A DNA stretch of 64,000 nt from JANNSX01 sp041397825 (GCA_041397825.1 JAWKVX010000007.1:248001-312000); one strand, 5' to 3'. Positions 37,412 through 47,505 are shown, numbered from the stretch's first letter. Notes: generated by a model from the sequence alone, not told the origin. Program-made: numbers and translations.

Positions 37412-38637
37412 CACCGACCCGGCTCGGGGCGGGCCGGCGCTCGATGACGGCGAAGGCGCGGGTCCCGGTTGCACGGCGACGCGTCAGCGTGCTTGGCGCG
37501 ACTGGTTCGATTGGTGCCTCGACTCTCGATCTGATTGGTCGGGATTCCGATGGCTTCGCCGTCGTGGCGCTCACCGCCCATCGGAACGTGCGGGATCTGA
37601 TCGCGCTCGCGCTCCGGCATCGGCCGGAGCTGGCCGTCATAGGCGATCCGGCCGGCTATGCGGCGCTCGTCGAGGGGCTGGCGGGCACCGGCATCGAGAC
37701 GGCCGCCGGCGAGGACGGGCTCATCGAGGCGGCCGCGCGGCCGGCGGACTGGATCATGGCCGCTATCGTCGGCGCCGCTGGCCTGAGGCCGACCTTGCGG
37801 GCGCTCGAGCAGAAGTGCGTCGTGGCGCTGGCCAACAAAGAGTGCCTGGTGGTCGGTGGCGACCTGTTCATGCAGCGCGTCGAGGAGACGGGCGCCACGC
37901 TTCTGCCCGTCGATTCCGAACACTCGGCGGCTTTTCAGGCGCTCGCGGGGGCCGAGCAGGAGAGCATCGAGCGAATCGTGCTGACAGCGTCCGGTGGGCC
38001 GTTCCGCACGTGGAGCGAGGATGCCATCGCCCGTGCGACGCCAGAGGAGGCCTTGAAGCATCCGAATTGGAGCATGGGGCCGAAGATCAGCATCGACTCG
38101 GCGACGCTGATGAACAAGGCTCTGGAGTTGATCGAGGCCTATCACCTTTTTCCGGTGCGAGCCGACCAGTTGGACGTTGTCGTGCATCCCCAGTCGGTGG
38201 TGCATTGCCTCGTGCACTATCGTGACGGATCGGTGCTTGCCCAGCTCAGCGCGCCCGACATGCGGGCTCCGATCTCCTACAGCCTGGCCTGGCCCAATCG
38301 CATGCAGACTCCCTGCGAGCGGCTCGACCTGACCAAGCTCGCGAGCCTGACTTTCGAGGCTCCGGACGAGGCCCGCTTCCCGGCACTGGGTCTCGCTCGG
38401 CGGGTGATGGCGACGGGAGGCTCGGCCGGCGCGGTGCTGAATGCCGCCAACGAGATCGCCGTCCAGGCCTTCCTCGACCGCCGTCTCGCCTTTGCGGGCA
38501 TTGCCCGCCTCGTCCAGCGCGCCATGGACGAGACCGAGCGCCTCGGCATTGTCAAAGTGCCGAGCACGCTCTCGGACCTCTTGGAGGTCGATCGGGAGGT
38601 CCGGTTGCTGGCATCGGGCCTGTTGACCATGATGTGA
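37408..38637 (+). CDS. dxr: 1-deoxy-D-xylulose 5-phosphate reductoisomerase
   Basis: Dxr forms 2-C-methyl-D-erythritol 4-phosphate in the MEP isoprenoid pathway, upstream of UppS substrate. The NADPH motif VLGATGSIGASTLDLI, the ALANKECLVVGG loop, the metal-binding VDSEHSAAFQAL and SGGPFR, and KISIDSATLMNKALELIEA are clear. The ATG at 37408 overlaps the cdsA stop; an internal ATG at 37444 would remove 12 residues. 409 residues. Confidence 0.96.
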   Translation: MTPTRLGAGRRSMTAKARVPVARRRVSVLGATGSIGASTLDLIGRDSDGFAVVALTAHRNVRDLIALALRHRPELAVIGDPAGYAALVEGLAGTGIETAAGEDGLIEAAARPADWIMAAIVGAAGLRPTLRALEQKCVVALANKECLVVGGDLFMQRVEETGATLLPVDSEHSAAFQALAGAEQESIERIVLTASGGPFRTWSEDAIARATPEEALKHPNWSMGPKISIDSATLMNKALELIEAYHLFPVRADQLDVVVHPQSVVHCLVHYRDGSVLAQLSAPDMRAPISYSLAWPNRMQTPCERLDLTKLASLTFEAPDEARFPALGLARRVMATGGSAGAVLNAANEIAVQAFLDRRLAFAGIARLVQRAMDETERLGIVKVPSTLSDLLEVDREVRLLASGLLTMM

Positions 38638-38776
38638 GCTTTTTTGCCGGATTTAGTATTCGTGAGAGAGCCTCTGGTGGTTGGCACGGTGCTTTGAAGC
38701 CTGCTAACAGAAGCGGTGAAGTTGCACGGGTCGGGCGGCGGCTGGCGCCCCTGTGGAAATCAAGCTCGGAGGGGCC

Positions 38777-39940
38777 ATGGGGCCGTTGCAAGTGGTGCTC
38801 GAGTTGATCGAGCGATTCTTCTTCTATATTCCGCCGTTCCTCCTGGTCTTGACGGTGATCGTCTTCATCCACGAGCTCGGCCATTTCCTGGTCGCGCGCT
38901 GGTGTGGTGTAGAGGTGACCACCTTCTCGATCGGCTTTGGCCCGGAGGTGTTCGGCTGGAACGACCGCAAGGGCACGCGCTGGCGTGTCGCCTGGATTCC
39001 GCTCGGCGGCTACGTCAAATTCGTCGACGACGACAATGTGGCGAGCGTGCCGACGACGTCAGGGTCGGCGTCGGAGCAGCTCGACCCCAGGCGGCGGGAA
39101 GGCCTGTTTCATAGCAAGTCCGTCGGCCAGCGCGCCGCCATCGTGGCCGCTGGGCCGCTCGCGAATTTTGTTCTGGCCATCGCGGTTTTCTCGTCCGTTT
39201 TCTACTTTTTCGGTGAGGCGGTGACGCCCGCCAAGGTCGACCGTGTGGTACCCGGCGGTGCGGCGGAGGCCGCCGGCTTCCAGCCAGGCGATCTGATCAT
39301 TGCGATCGACGGATCGCCGGTCGAGAGCTTCAATGACGTGCAAAAGGTCGTCTATCCGAATGCGGATCGCGAGCTGACCTTCACGCTCGATCGCGCCGGG
39401 CAGAAGATCGATCTCAAGGCGACGCCCAAACGTACCGAGCAGACGGACCGCTTCGGAAACATCTACCCGATCGGGCTGATCGGCGTCGAGCGGACCACCA
39501 AGCGGGAGGAGCTCATCGAGAAGACCTACTCGGTGCCCATGTCCATCGCCCGGGGGGTCGGGGAGACTCAGTTCATCGTCGAGCGGACCTTGGGCCTGCT
39601 GCGCGATGTGATCATCGGCAAGGAGTCGGTGAAGCAGCTGGGCGGGCCCATCGCCATGGCAGAAGCTTCTGGACAGTGGGCGACGCTCGGCACCGCCGAC
39701 TTCATTCGTTTCATCGCCATCGTGTCGATAAGCATCGGACTTTTCAATCTTTTCCCCATCCCGATCCTCGACGGCGGGAATCTGCTCTTCTATGCCATAG
39801 AGGCGATCTGGCAACGCCCGCTCTCGGAACGTACCCAGGCCATTGGTTTTCGGATTGGCCTGGCGATCTTGGGCATGTTAATGGTGTTCGTGATGACCAA
39901 GGACATTCTCAAGTCGATCGAGAAGTTCATGGGCATCTGA
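38777..39940 (+). CDS. rseP: Site-2 intramembrane metalloprotease RseP
   Basis: RseP is a zinc protease that cleaves membrane-embedded substrates such as anti-sigma factors and remnant signal peptides. HELGH at residues 32-36 is the zinc site; the third ligand is Asp332 in FPIPILDGG near the C-terminus. A single PDZ domain (about 150-220) with AAGFQPGDLIIAIDG lies in between. I chose the ATG at 38777 after CGGAGGGG over an upstream GTG. It has 387 residues and four predicted helices. bamA follows, as in most proteobacteria. Confidence 0.95.
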   Translation: MGPLQVVLELIERFFFYIPPFLLVLTVIVFIHELGHFLVARWCGVEVTTFSIGFGPEVFGWNDRKGTRWRVAWIPLGGYVKFVDDDNVASVPTTSGSASEQLDPRRREGLFHSKSVGQRAAIVAAGPLANFVLAIAVFSSVFYFFGEAVTPAKVDRVVPGGAAEAAGFQPGDLIIAIDGSPVESFNDVQKVVYPNADRELTFTLDRAGQKIDLKATPKRTEQTDRFGNIYPIGLIGVERTTKREELIEKTYSVPMSIARGVGETQFIVERTLGLLRDVIIGKESVKQLGGPIAMAEASGQWATLGTADFIRFIAIVSISIGLFNLFPIPILDGGNLLFYAIEAIWQRPLSERTQAIGFRIGLAILGMLMVFVMTKDILKSIEKFMGI

Positions 39941-40063
39941 TTCGCGTGCCCAGCGGCCGGGGACGGGGACAACACAGAATGGCCACGAATCTTGGGCTTG
40001 CTCGTTGACGCGAGGGGCCGCCCTACAGGGGTGTAGGCTGAGAAGACAGGGGCAGTCTTGAGC

Positions 40064-42406
40064 ATGCCAGGCGTCTGGAAGAAGTTGGGCGCAGGGGTCC
40101 TCGTCTGGGCTCTCTGGGTGGTGTGCGCGACGGTAGTCGCCATGCCCATGCTTGCCATTGGCTCGAGCCCGGCAACCGCACAGAGCGTCATTCGCGAGAT
40201 CCAGGTTGTCGGCAACAAGCGCGTCGAACCCGAGACGGTGCGGTCTTATCTGCAACTGTCGCCTGGCGATGCCTATGATTCCTACAAGGTCGACCAGTCG
40301 CTGAAGGCCCTATTTGCCACCGGTCTGTTCGCCGACGTGCAGATCGACCAGGAGGGTGGGACGCTGGTCGTCACGGTCGTCGAGAATCCGGTCATCAACC
40401 GGGTGGCGTTCGAGGGCAATAGCGAGGTCGAGGACGACACGCTGGCCGCCGAGGTGCAGCTGAAGCCGCGCTCGGTCTTCACGCGCGCTCGTGTCCAGGC
40501 CGATGTCCAGCGCATTCTGTCGGTCTATCAGGCGCAGGGCCTCTATGGGGCGACGGTCGAGCCGAAGATCATCGAGCTGGAGCAGAATCGGGTCGACCTG
40601 GTGTTCGAGATCACGGAGGGGCCGAGCACGAAGGTTCAGAACATCTCGTTCATCGGCAACAAGGCCTTCTCGGACAGCCAGCTGCAGGACGTCATCACCA
40701 CGACCGAGACGAACTGGTTCAGCTTCCTCAAGTCGACCGACATCTACGATGCCGACAGACTCAATCTCGATAAGGAGCTGCTGCGGCAGTTCTATCTCAA
40801 GAACGGCTACGCCGATGTGCAGATCATCTCGGCCGTCGCCGATCTCGACCCGAGTGGAGACGGCTTCTATCTGACCTTCACGGTCGAGGAAGGCGAGCCA
40901 TATGTCTTCGGTGCCATCACCGTCGAATCCAACATGGCGGAGATCGAGGCCAGCTCACTGACGGGCGAGGTGCTGACCAGCCAGGGCGAAACCTATAACG
41001 CGAACGACATCGAGAAGTCCGTCGAGCAGATGACGCTGTCCGTCGCGGAGCAGGGCTATGCCTTCGCTCAAATCCGGCCGCGCGTAGACCGCGATCCGGT
41101 CAGCCGGACCATCGGCATCGCTTACGTCGTCGAGGAAGGTCAGCGCATCTACATCGAGCGCATCAATGTCATCGGTAATACACGGACCCGTGATTGGGTG
41201 ATCCGCCGCGAGTTCCGGCTGGCAGAGGGTGATGCGTTCAACCGGCTGCTGGTCGATCGAGCCAAGAAGCGCTTGCAGGCGCTCGGCTTCTTCAAGGCGG
41301 TCGACGTCACAGCCGAGCAGGGGAGCGCACCGGACCGCGTCATCCTCAACGTCATGATCACCGAGGATTCGACCGGCGAGATCTCGCTCGGCGGTGGCTA
41401 CTCGACCTCGGAAGGTGTGATTGCCGACATCACCTTCAAAGAGCGCAATCTGATGGGACGCGGTCAGTTCCTGCAGGTGAAGCTCGGTGGCAGCCTCGAG
41501 GGGCGCAAGCAGATCGACATCAATTTCACCGAGCCGCGCTTCCTCGACCAGAATCTGTCCGCAGGCGTCGACCTGTTCCACAAGGAGGTCGATTTGCAGC
41601 GCGAGGCCAGCTACTCGACCATGCGCACCGGCAGCACCCTCCGTCTGGGCGCGCCGCTGAGCGACGAGACCTGGATAACCGGACGCTACACCTTCTCGCG
41701 CGAGGAGGTGTTCGATGTAAAGGACACGGCCTCGCTGTTCGTGAAGGAGTCCGAGGGGACCGATTTCCTGTCGGCGGTCGGCTACACGCTGTCCTATGAC
41801 ACGCGGAACATCAGATCGAACCCCACCAGCGGTATCTATCTCGAGCTCGCGCAAGACCTTGCCGGCCTGGGTGGAGACGTCAACTACATCCGGACGATTG
41901 CCGAGGCACGCGGTTACTATCCCATCACCGACGATTTCACCTTCGTGGCGCGTGTGGTGGGCGGACACATCGACGGTTGGGGAGGTGAAGAGGTTCGCCT
42001 GTCTGATCTCTTCTATCGCGGTGGCGAGACCATTCGCGGCTTCGACAAGGCCGGCTACGGGCCGCGCGACGCCCTAACCGGCGATGCGCTGGGCGGCAAG
42101 ATCTTCTATGCGGCGACCGCCGAGGTGCGCTTCCCGATCCCGCTCATTCCGGATGACTTGGGCTTGAGTGGAGCCGTGTTCGCGGATGCCGGGTCGCTTT
42201 ATGAGGCGAGCGCACGCGCCAAGGAGCTCGATGCATCGGGCGACGTCAAACTGCTCGACTCGGATAGTCTGCGCTCCTCGGTGGGCGTCAGCCTGATCTG
42301 GAACTCGCCGCTCGGACCTCTGCGTGCCGACTACGCCTATGTCCTCTCCAAAGAGGTCTACGACGACGAGCAGTCCTTCCGGTTCGGCGCCAGCACGCGC
42401 TTCTGA
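40064..42406 (+). CDS. bamA: Outer membrane protein assembly factor BamA
   Basis: BamA inserts beta-barrel proteins into the outer membrane. A signal peptide (about 1-42, ending ATAQS) precedes five POTRA domains (about 43-365; for example VIREIQVVGNKRVEPETVRSYL). The 16-strand barrel follows, with the GRGQFLQVKLGGSLEGRKQ region and the loop 6 motif RGFD (FYRGGETIRGFDKAGYG). The last residue is Phe, as needed for its own insertion. The ATG at 40064 is preferred to a TTG at 40058. 780 residues. No skp/ompH gene lies between bamA and lpxD here. Confidence 0.97.
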   Translation: MPGVWKKLGAGVLVWALWVVCATVVAMPMLAIGSSPATAQSVIREIQVVGNKRVEPETVRSYLQLSPGDAYDSYKVDQSLKALFATGLFADVQIDQEGGTLVVTVVENPVINRVAFEGNSEVEDDTLAAEVQLKPRSVFTRARVQADVQRILSVYQAQGLYGATVEPKIIELEQNRVDLVFEITEGPSTKVQNISFIGNKAFSDSQLQDVITTTETNWFSFLKSTDIYDADRLNLDKELLRQFYLKNGYADVQIISAVADLDPSGDGFYLTFTVEEGEPYVFGAITVESNMAEIEASSLTGEVLTSQGETYNANDIEKSVEQMTLSVAEQGYAFAQIRPRVDRDPVSRTIGIAYVVEEGQRIYIERINVIGNTRTRDWVIRREFRLAEGDAFNRLLVDRAKKRLQALGFFKAVDVTAEQGSAPDRVILNVMITEDSTGEISLGGGYSTSEGVIADITFKERNLMGRGQFLQVKLGGSLEGRKQIDINFTEPRFLDQNLSAGVDLFHKEVDLQREASYSTMRTGSTLRLGAPLSDETWITGRYTFSREEVFDVKDTASLFVKESEGTDFLSAVGYTLSYDTRNIRSNPTSGIYLELAQDLAGLGGDVNYIRTIAEARGYYPITDDFTFVARVVGGHIDGWGGEEVRLSDLFYRGGETIRGFDKAGYGPRDALTGDALGGKIFYAATAEVRFPIPLIPDDLGLSGAVFADAGSLYEASARAKELDASGDVKLLDSDSLRSSVGVSLIWNSPLGPLRADYAYVLSKEVYDDEQSFRFGASTRF

Positions 42407-42581
42407 GGCAAGCTCGGATCGCGGTGGCGCTGGTCTCGGCCCGAGTGGACGTTTCCCGGTTGCTGCGGCGCTCGGTCAATTCACCTCACCGATGAACTGC
42501 TCTAGAGTGGTCTTGGAGCGTGCACGCGGCCGCCTCGGGCGGCGCCGACAACGGCGGCAATACAAAAAGGTCCGATCGCCT

Positions 42582-43625
42582 ATGCAGCATCCCGGTTTCT
42601 TCGATCGCGCCGGACCGTTCTCGCTTGGCGAGCTTGCCAAGGCCGCCGGAGCCGAGCTGGCAGGAGACGCCGACCCGGCGAGCGTGATCGAGGATGTCCG
42701 GCCGCTCGATCTTGCCGGCGCGGCGGATGTGTCATTCCTCGACAACCGCAAATACTTGAAGGCCCTGGAGGCGACGAAAGCCGGTGCTTGCTTCATTCTG
42801 CCGGCGTTGAAAGGCAAGGCCCCCGCGGGTACGGCGGCCCTTCTGTCGGCGACGCCCTATCATGCCTATGCCAAGGCGCTCTGGCTCTTCTATCCGGATG
42901 CTGGTCGGCCGAAAGTGGCCGACAGCCGGTCCGATGGGGATAGCCGGCATCTCATTCATCCGACGGCCCAACTCGAGGAAGGGGCGATCGTCGAGCCCGG
43001 AGCCATTATCGGCCGGGAGGCGCGGATCGGCCGCGGAACCGTGGTTGCGGCTGGGGCCGTCGTCGGATTTCGGGTCTCGATCGGACGGGACGGCTTCATC
43101 GGACCGGGGTCGGCCGTGACGCATGCGCTGATTGGTGATCGGGTCATTATCCATGCCGGCGTGCGCATCGGGCAAGACGGCTTCGGCTTCGCCATGGGGC
43201 CGGGCGGGCATTTCAAGGTTCCGCAGATCGGTCGCGTCATCGTCCAGGACGATGTGGAGATCGGAGCAAACTCGACCATCGATCGCGGAGCTCTTAAGGA
43301 TACCGTCATTGGCGAAGGCACGAAAATTGATAATCTCGTGCAGATCGGGCACAACGTCGTTGTCGGACGGCATTGCGTGATCGTCGCCCAGGTCGGCATT
43401 GCTGGCTCGACAGAGCTTGGCGACTTCGTGGTCCTAGGTGGGCAGGTCGGAGTGATCGGCCACACGAAGGTCGGTGCCGGTGCCCAGATAGCCGCGCAAA
43501 GCGGCGTGACGGGCGAGGTGCCGCCCGGGGCCAAGCTCTGTGGCGCTCCGGCACGGCCGATCGTGACTTTCGCGCGCGAGATCGCGGCCCTGAAGCGGCT
43601 GGCGGAGCGGAAGGGCGAGAACTAG
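42582..43625 (+). CDS. lpxD: UDP-3-O-(3-hydroxyacyl)glucosamine N-acyltransferase LpxD
   Basis: LpxD adds the second hydroxyacyl chain in lipid A synthesis. The N-terminal uridine-binding domain (about 12-115) is followed by left-handed beta-helix hexapeptide repeats (about 125-320). Catalytic His257 is in NLVQIGHNVVVG, and IGANSTIDRG is a family motif. The ATG at 42582 gives 347 residues; the upstream extension of the frame is shadow. First of the lpxD-fabZ-lpxA-lpxI-lpxB set. Confidence 0.96.
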   Translation: MQHPGFFDRAGPFSLGELAKAAGAELAGDADPASVIEDVRPLDLAGAADVSFLDNRKYLKALEATKAGACFILPALKGKAPAGTAALLSATPYHAYAKALWLFYPDAGRPKVADSRSDGDSRHLIHPTAQLEEGAIVEPGAIIGREARIGRGTVVAAGAVVGFRVSIGRDGFIGPGSAVTHALIGDRVIIHAGVRIGQDGFGFAMGPGGHFKVPQIGRVIVQDDVEIGANSTIDRGALKDTVIGEGTKIDNLVQIGHNVVVGRHCVIVAQVGIAGSTELGDFVVLGGQVGVIGHTKVGAGAQIAAQSGVTGEVPPGAKLCGAPARPIVTFAREIAALKRLAERKGEN

Positions 43626-43728
43626 ACCATATTGCGATTCCTCGGAATCGAACTGCAGTCTCGGTCAGTTGAGCCTGTCGCGGATCGGTCGGGTGGAGGG
43701 AGTGGGTCCGGCCCGAGGAGACGAAGCC

Positions 43729-44214
43729 ATGAATGATCAAAGTTCCGGTCGCAAGCTGGATAGCGCCGACATCAATCGGGTGCTGCAACTCCTACCACAT
43801 CGCTACCCCTTCCTGCTGGTCGATAAGATCATCGACATGGACGCCGACATCTCGGCTGTCGGCATCAAGAATGTCACCTTCAACGAACCTTTCTTCCAGG
43901 GACACTTCCCTGGTTATCCGGTGATGCCCGGTGTTCTCCTGGTCGAGGGCATGGCGCAGACGGCCGGCGCCCTTTGCGTCAACAGCCTGGGGCAAGACTA
44001 CAAGCCGCAACTCGTTTATTTCATGGGGATAGATGGGGTGAAGTTCCGCAAGCCCGTGGTGCCGGGTGACACGGTCTACTATCACGTCTCGAAAACGCGG
44101 AGTCGGGGCCGCGCCTGGCGGTTCAGGGGAGAGGCGAAAGTGAACGGTCAAATCGTCGCCGAGGCAGCCGAGATCATGGCCATGATCGTTGACAGCGCCG
44201 ATCTGCCCGCATGA
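43729..44214 (+). CDS. fabZ: 3-hydroxyacyl-[acyl-carrier-protein] dehydratase FabZ
   Basis: FabZ dehydrates 3-hydroxyacyl-ACP in fatty-acid elongation and so competes with LpxA/LpxD for substrate. Hot-dog fold; catalytic His59 in FFQGHFPGYPVMPGVL and Glu73 in VEGMAQ. The ATG at 43729 after GAGGAGACGAAGC gives 161 residues. The stop overlaps the lpxA ATG, so fabZ and lpxA are translationally coupled. Confidence 0.96.
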   Translation: MNDQSSGRKLDSADINRVLQLLPHRYPFLLVDKIIDMDADISAVGIKNVTFNEPFFQGHFPGYPVMPGVLLVEGMAQTAGALCVNSLGQDYKPQLVYFMGIDGVKFRKPVVPGDTVYYHVSKTRSRGRAWRFRGEAKVNGQIVAEAAEIMAMIVDSADLPA

Positions 44215-44996
44215 TTCATCCGACAGCGATCGTCGACAAGGCGGCCAAGGTCGGCACGGGTGTCTCGATCGGGCCCTATACGGTCATTGGACCCGAGGTG
44301 GAGCTGGGCGACGGTGTTCGTCTGCACGCTCACGTCGTCGTCGATGGTGTGACACGCATCGGCCCGAAGACCGAGATTTTCCCGTTTGCCTCGATCGGCC
44401 ACCGGCCGCAGGACCTGAAGTTCAAAGGCGAGCGCTCATCGCTGGAGATCGGTGCCCGCAACATCATTCGCGAGCACGTGACGATGAACCCCGGCACCGA
44501 GGGTGGCGGTCTTCTCACCAAGCTCGGCGACGATTGCCTCGTCATGGTCGGTGCCCATGTCGCCCATGACTGCCAAATCGGCAACCATGTGATCCTCGTC
44601 AACAACGCGACGCTCGGCGGGCATTGCATCATCGAGGACTACGCCATCATCGGTGGGCTCGCGGCCATCCACCAGTTCGTCCGCATCGGCGCGTTCGGGT
44701 TCGTCGGCGGAATGTCGGGGGTCGAGGCCGACGTCATTCCGTTCGGCATGGTGCTCGGCAATCGGGCCGCGCTCTCCGGTCTCAACATCACCGGGTTGAA
44801 GCGCGCCGGCTTCAACCGTGAGCAGATCCATACGTTGAGGCAGGCCTATCGCCTCTTGTTCTCGAACGAAGGCACGCTCGCGGAGCGCCTCGCCGACCTC
44901 GAGAGCCAGGACGCCTTTGCGAGCGATCAGAACGTCCGCCGCATCATCGACTTCATCAAGGCGAAGTCGGATCGCTCACTGTGCGTGCCTCGCTAG
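44211..44996 (+). CDS. lpxA: UDP-N-acetylglucosamine O-acyltransferase LpxA
   Basis: LpxA catalyses the first acylation step of lipid A synthesis. Left-handed beta-helix repeats start at once (MIHPTAIVDKAAKVG). The catalytic-His segment is AHVAHDCQIGNHVIL with His126. Additional marks are GHRPQDLKF and the C-terminal helical domain with LNITGLKRAGF. 261 residues. Start overlaps fabZ (ATGA). Confidence 0.97.
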   Translation: MIHPTAIVDKAAKVGTGVSIGPYTVIGPEVELGDGVRLHAHVVVDGVTRIGPKTEIFPFASIGHRPQDLKFKGERSSLEIGARNIIREHVTMNPGTEGGGLLTKLGDDCLVMVGAHVAHDCQIGNHVILVNNATLGGHCIIEDYAIIGGLAAIHQFVRIGAFGFVGGMSGVEADVIPFGMVLGNRAALSGLNITGLKRAGFNREQIHTLRQAYRLLFSNEGTLAERLADLESQDAFASDQNVRRIIDFIKAKSDRSLCVPR

Positions 44997-45010
44997 GGGC
45001 GCTAACGTAG

Positions 45011-45029
45011 GGGCGACCGTCGGTCGCCC
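45011..45029 (+). other. Hairpin between lpxA and lpxI
   Basis: GGGCGACC (45011-45018) and GGTCGCCC (45022-45029) form a perfect 8-bp stem with a three-base loop in the 84-base lpxA-lpxI gap. It resembles a short dispersed palindrome; no T-run follows, so read-through into lpxI is likely. Confidence 0.45.
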
Positions 45030-45080
45030 TAAGCGGCGCCTGCGGCAAGTTCATTGAAGAAGGGCGCGGCCTGCCCGGCC

Positions 45081-45941
45081 ATGGCACACTCACCCCCGAG
45101 CTCCAGCCCCATCGGCATCCTCGCAGGCGGCGGCGGTCTGCCGGTCGAGCTCGCCCGATCCATCGTCGCACGGGGCGGGAGAGTGCACATCGTCGGTCTG
45201 ATGGGCGAGGCGGAGTCGGCCGTCGAAGCCTTTCCGCACACCTGGGTCAAATGGGGCGAGGTCGGCGGCATCCTCAAGGCGCTCGACGGCGCGGCCTGCA
45301 AATCCCTCGTGATCATCGGGTCGGTGAGCCGGCCCGACCTCGCCAATGTCCGCCTCGATTTCGGCGCCATCCGCAATCTGCCGCTGCTGTTGAGCCTCAA
45401 GGTCGGCGGCGACGACTCGATCCTCTCGACGATCGTGCGTTTCTTCGAAAGCAAGGGTCTTACAGTGCTCGGTGCCCATGAGGTGGCGCCCGATCTGGTC
45501 GCTCCGGTCGGGCCGTGCGGGCGCCGCGCGCCGAGCAAGGACGACGCCAAGGACATCGCCCACGGCACCGAGGTCGTGCGCACGCTCGGCCGTCTCGATG
45601 TCGGGCAGGGGGCCGTCGTCGCCCGAGGCTATGTGCTCGCCGTCGAAGCGGCCGAAGGCACGGATGAGATGCTCGAGCGTGCCGGGCGGCTCAGGCAATG
45701 GGGCGAGGGCAAGCGGCGCGGCGTGCTCGTCAAGATGAGCAAGCCCGGGCAGGAACTCCGGGTCGATCTGCCGACGATCGGTCCGCGAACCGTCGAGCTG
45801 GCGGCGCGCGCTGGGCTCGCCGGTCTTGCGATTGAGGCGAGCCGCGTTCTGATTGCCGGGCGCGATACGGTCGTCTCGCTCGCGGATCGGGAGGGGCTTT
45901 TCGTCTTCGGTGTTGCTCCCGAAGGCTCGGCCGGCGAATGA
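45081..45941 (+). CDS. lpxI: UDP-2,3-diacylglucosamine pyrophosphatase LpxI (DUF1009)
   Basis: LpxI hydrolyses UDP-2,3-diacylglucosamine to lipid X, replacing the unrelated LpxH in alphaproteobacteria. It has the N-terminal Rossmann-like domain with IGILAGGGGLPVELARS and the C-terminal domain with DVGQGAVVARGYVLAVEAAEGTDEMLER, a family hallmark, followed by LVKMSKPGQELRVDLPTIG. The ATG at 45081 gives 286 residues; a TTG at 45054 is an upstream alternative. The stop overlaps lpxB. Confidence 0.94.
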   Translation: MAHSPPSSSPIGILAGGGGLPVELARSIVARGGRVHIVGLMGEAESAVEAFPHTWVKWGEVGGILKALDGAACKSLVIIGSVSRPDLANVRLDFGAIRNLPLLLSLKVGGDDSILSTIVRFFESKGLTVLGAHEVAPDLVAPVGPCGRRAPSKDDAKDIAHGTEVVRTLGRLDVGQGAVVARGYVLAVEAAEGTDEMLERAGRLRQWGEGKRRGVLVKMSKPGQELRVDLPTIGPRTVELAARAGLAGLAIEASRVLIAGRDTVVSLADREGLFVFGVAPEGSAGE

Positions 45942-47182
45942 CACGAGGCCCTGCCAACTCCAAAGAGCGCATGCTCAGGATTTTTGTCGTCGCCGGCGAG
46001 CATTCTGGCGACAGGCTCGGCGCGAAGCTCATTGCGGCACTGCGTCAGGTCACCGGCGGGCGGGTCGTTTTCTCGGGTCTTGGCGGCGACGAGATGGAGG
46101 CGCAGGGCTTTCAGACCTTGTTCGACCTTGCCGACGTCGCCGTGATGGGGCCTGTGGCGATCGCCAAGCGCCTGCCCTTGCTGGTGCGACGGGTCTATCG
46201 GACCGTGGATGCCGCTCTCTCGTTCGGACCGGACGCAGTCGTCATCATCGACAGCCCGGAGTTCACACACCCGATCGCCAAGCGCATCCGCAAGCGCCGT
46301 CCGGATATTCCGATCGTCGACTACGTCTCGCCCTCCGTCTGGGCGTGGCGGCCAGGGCGGGCGCGCAAGATGACGGCCTATGTCGATCACGTCCTGGCGC
46401 TGTTGCCGTTCGAGCCTGAGGTCCACCAGCGGCTCGGTGGTCCGCGCTGCACCTATATCGGCCATCCGCTGGTCGAGCGACGGGAGTGGATCGAGAGCCG
46501 GGATGGGGTGGCGCTCATGGCGCGGCTCGGTCTGCCGGGCGACCGGCCCGTCGTCGTCGTGCTGCCGGGTAGCCGGCCGAGCGAGGTCAGCCGGCTGATG
46601 CAACCTTTCGGTGATACGGTTGCGGCTCTGGTTGCGCGCGCCGGACCGGTCTCGGTCATCATCCCGACGGTCGAGTCGGTGCGGCCCATGATTGCCGAGG
46701 CGGCTCAGGCCTGGGCCGAGCCGCCGATCCTCGTCTCCGGCGAGGAGGACAAGTTCGCGGCATTCCGTCGGGCCGACGTGGCGCTCGCCGCCTCGGGCAC
46801 CGTGACGCTCGAGTTGGCCGTTGCCGGTACGCCGATGGTCGTCGCCTACCGGGTCGACCGGCTGGCCCTGCTGTTGCGCCCGCTCGTCAAGGTGCCATCG
46901 ATCGTGTTGGCAAACCTCGTGCTCGGACGCAATGTCTTCCCCGAGTTCATCCAGGAGCGGGCGACGCCAGAGCTGTTGTCGGCGGCACTGGCGGAGTTGT
47001 TGGCCGACACGCCCGCGCGGCGATTGCAGCAAGAGGCGCTGGCCGGCATTGGTGAGCTGATGGCGCCGCCCGCATCGAGCCCGAGCACGGCGGCGGCCGA
47101 GATCGTGGTGAGGCTGGCACGAGCTATCAGCGACACCGGAGCCTCAAGGCGAAAACATGGAGCAAAGGGTTTCAACTCGTGA
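45938..47182 (+). CDS. lpxB: Lipid-A-disaccharide synthase LpxB
   Basis: LpxB condenses lipid X with UDP-diacylglucosamine to give the lipid A disaccharide. GT-B fold family marks are VVAGEHSGDRLGAKLI, DSPEFTHPIAKRI, YVSPSVWAWRPGRARKM, and GHPLVER. The C-terminal segment has SGTVTLELAVAGTPMVVAYR. The ATG at 45938 overlaps the lpxI stop; an internal ATG at 45971 is possible. 414 residues. It ends the lipid A gene run; gltA, which often follows in rhizobia, is absent. Confidence 0.96.
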   Translation: MTRGPANSKERMLRIFVVAGEHSGDRLGAKLIAALRQVTGGRVVFSGLGGDEMEAQGFQTLFDLADVAVMGPVAIAKRLPLLVRRVYRTVDAALSFGPDAVVIIDSPEFTHPIAKRIRKRRPDIPIVDYVSPSVWAWRPGRARKMTAYVDHVLALLPFEPEVHQRLGGPRCTYIGHPLVERREWIESRDGVALMARLGLPGDRPVVVVLPGSRPSEVSRLMQPFGDTVAALVARAGPVSVIIPTVESVRPMIAEAAQAWAEPPILVSGEEDKFAAFRRADVALAASGTVTLELAVAGTPMVVAYRVDRLALLLRPLVKVPSIVLANLVLGRNVFPEFIQERATPELLSAALAELLADTPARRLQQEALAGIGELMAPPASSPSTAAAEIVVRLARAISDTGASRRKHGAKGFNS

Positions 47183-47505
47183 CTCCCGACGACCCTGCAC
47201 ATGCGCGGAACGATCGGGTCACCTGTAAACGCCCCGCTGGGTTTCCGGACATCGGCATGCTGTAGGGTTCAGACCTGGGCGCTCTCCACGTTCCGGCTTC
47301 GGTTGGTAGTATCTTGCGGCCGATTTCGATCGCACGAGAGGAACTCCGGCCGCACCACGACGCATCCGAGAAACCAGCGCAACCGCGATCGGGCCAGTGG
47401 AACCGAAGGATGGAAAAGTCTACTCATAGTTGTGATGTGTATTGATGGGTTTCGCCATCGCTCGCACTTCGACTGGCTGTCTTGCGAGGCGTCAAGCTAG
47501 GTCAA
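47183..47505. other. Convergent intergenic region without a supported gene
   Basis: 323 bases lie between the ends of lpxB (plus) and the cyclase gene (minus). I see no convincing terminator, RNA gene or protein-like frame in it; open frames of up to 99 codons here have Arg-rich, shadow-like composition. Confidence 0.6.
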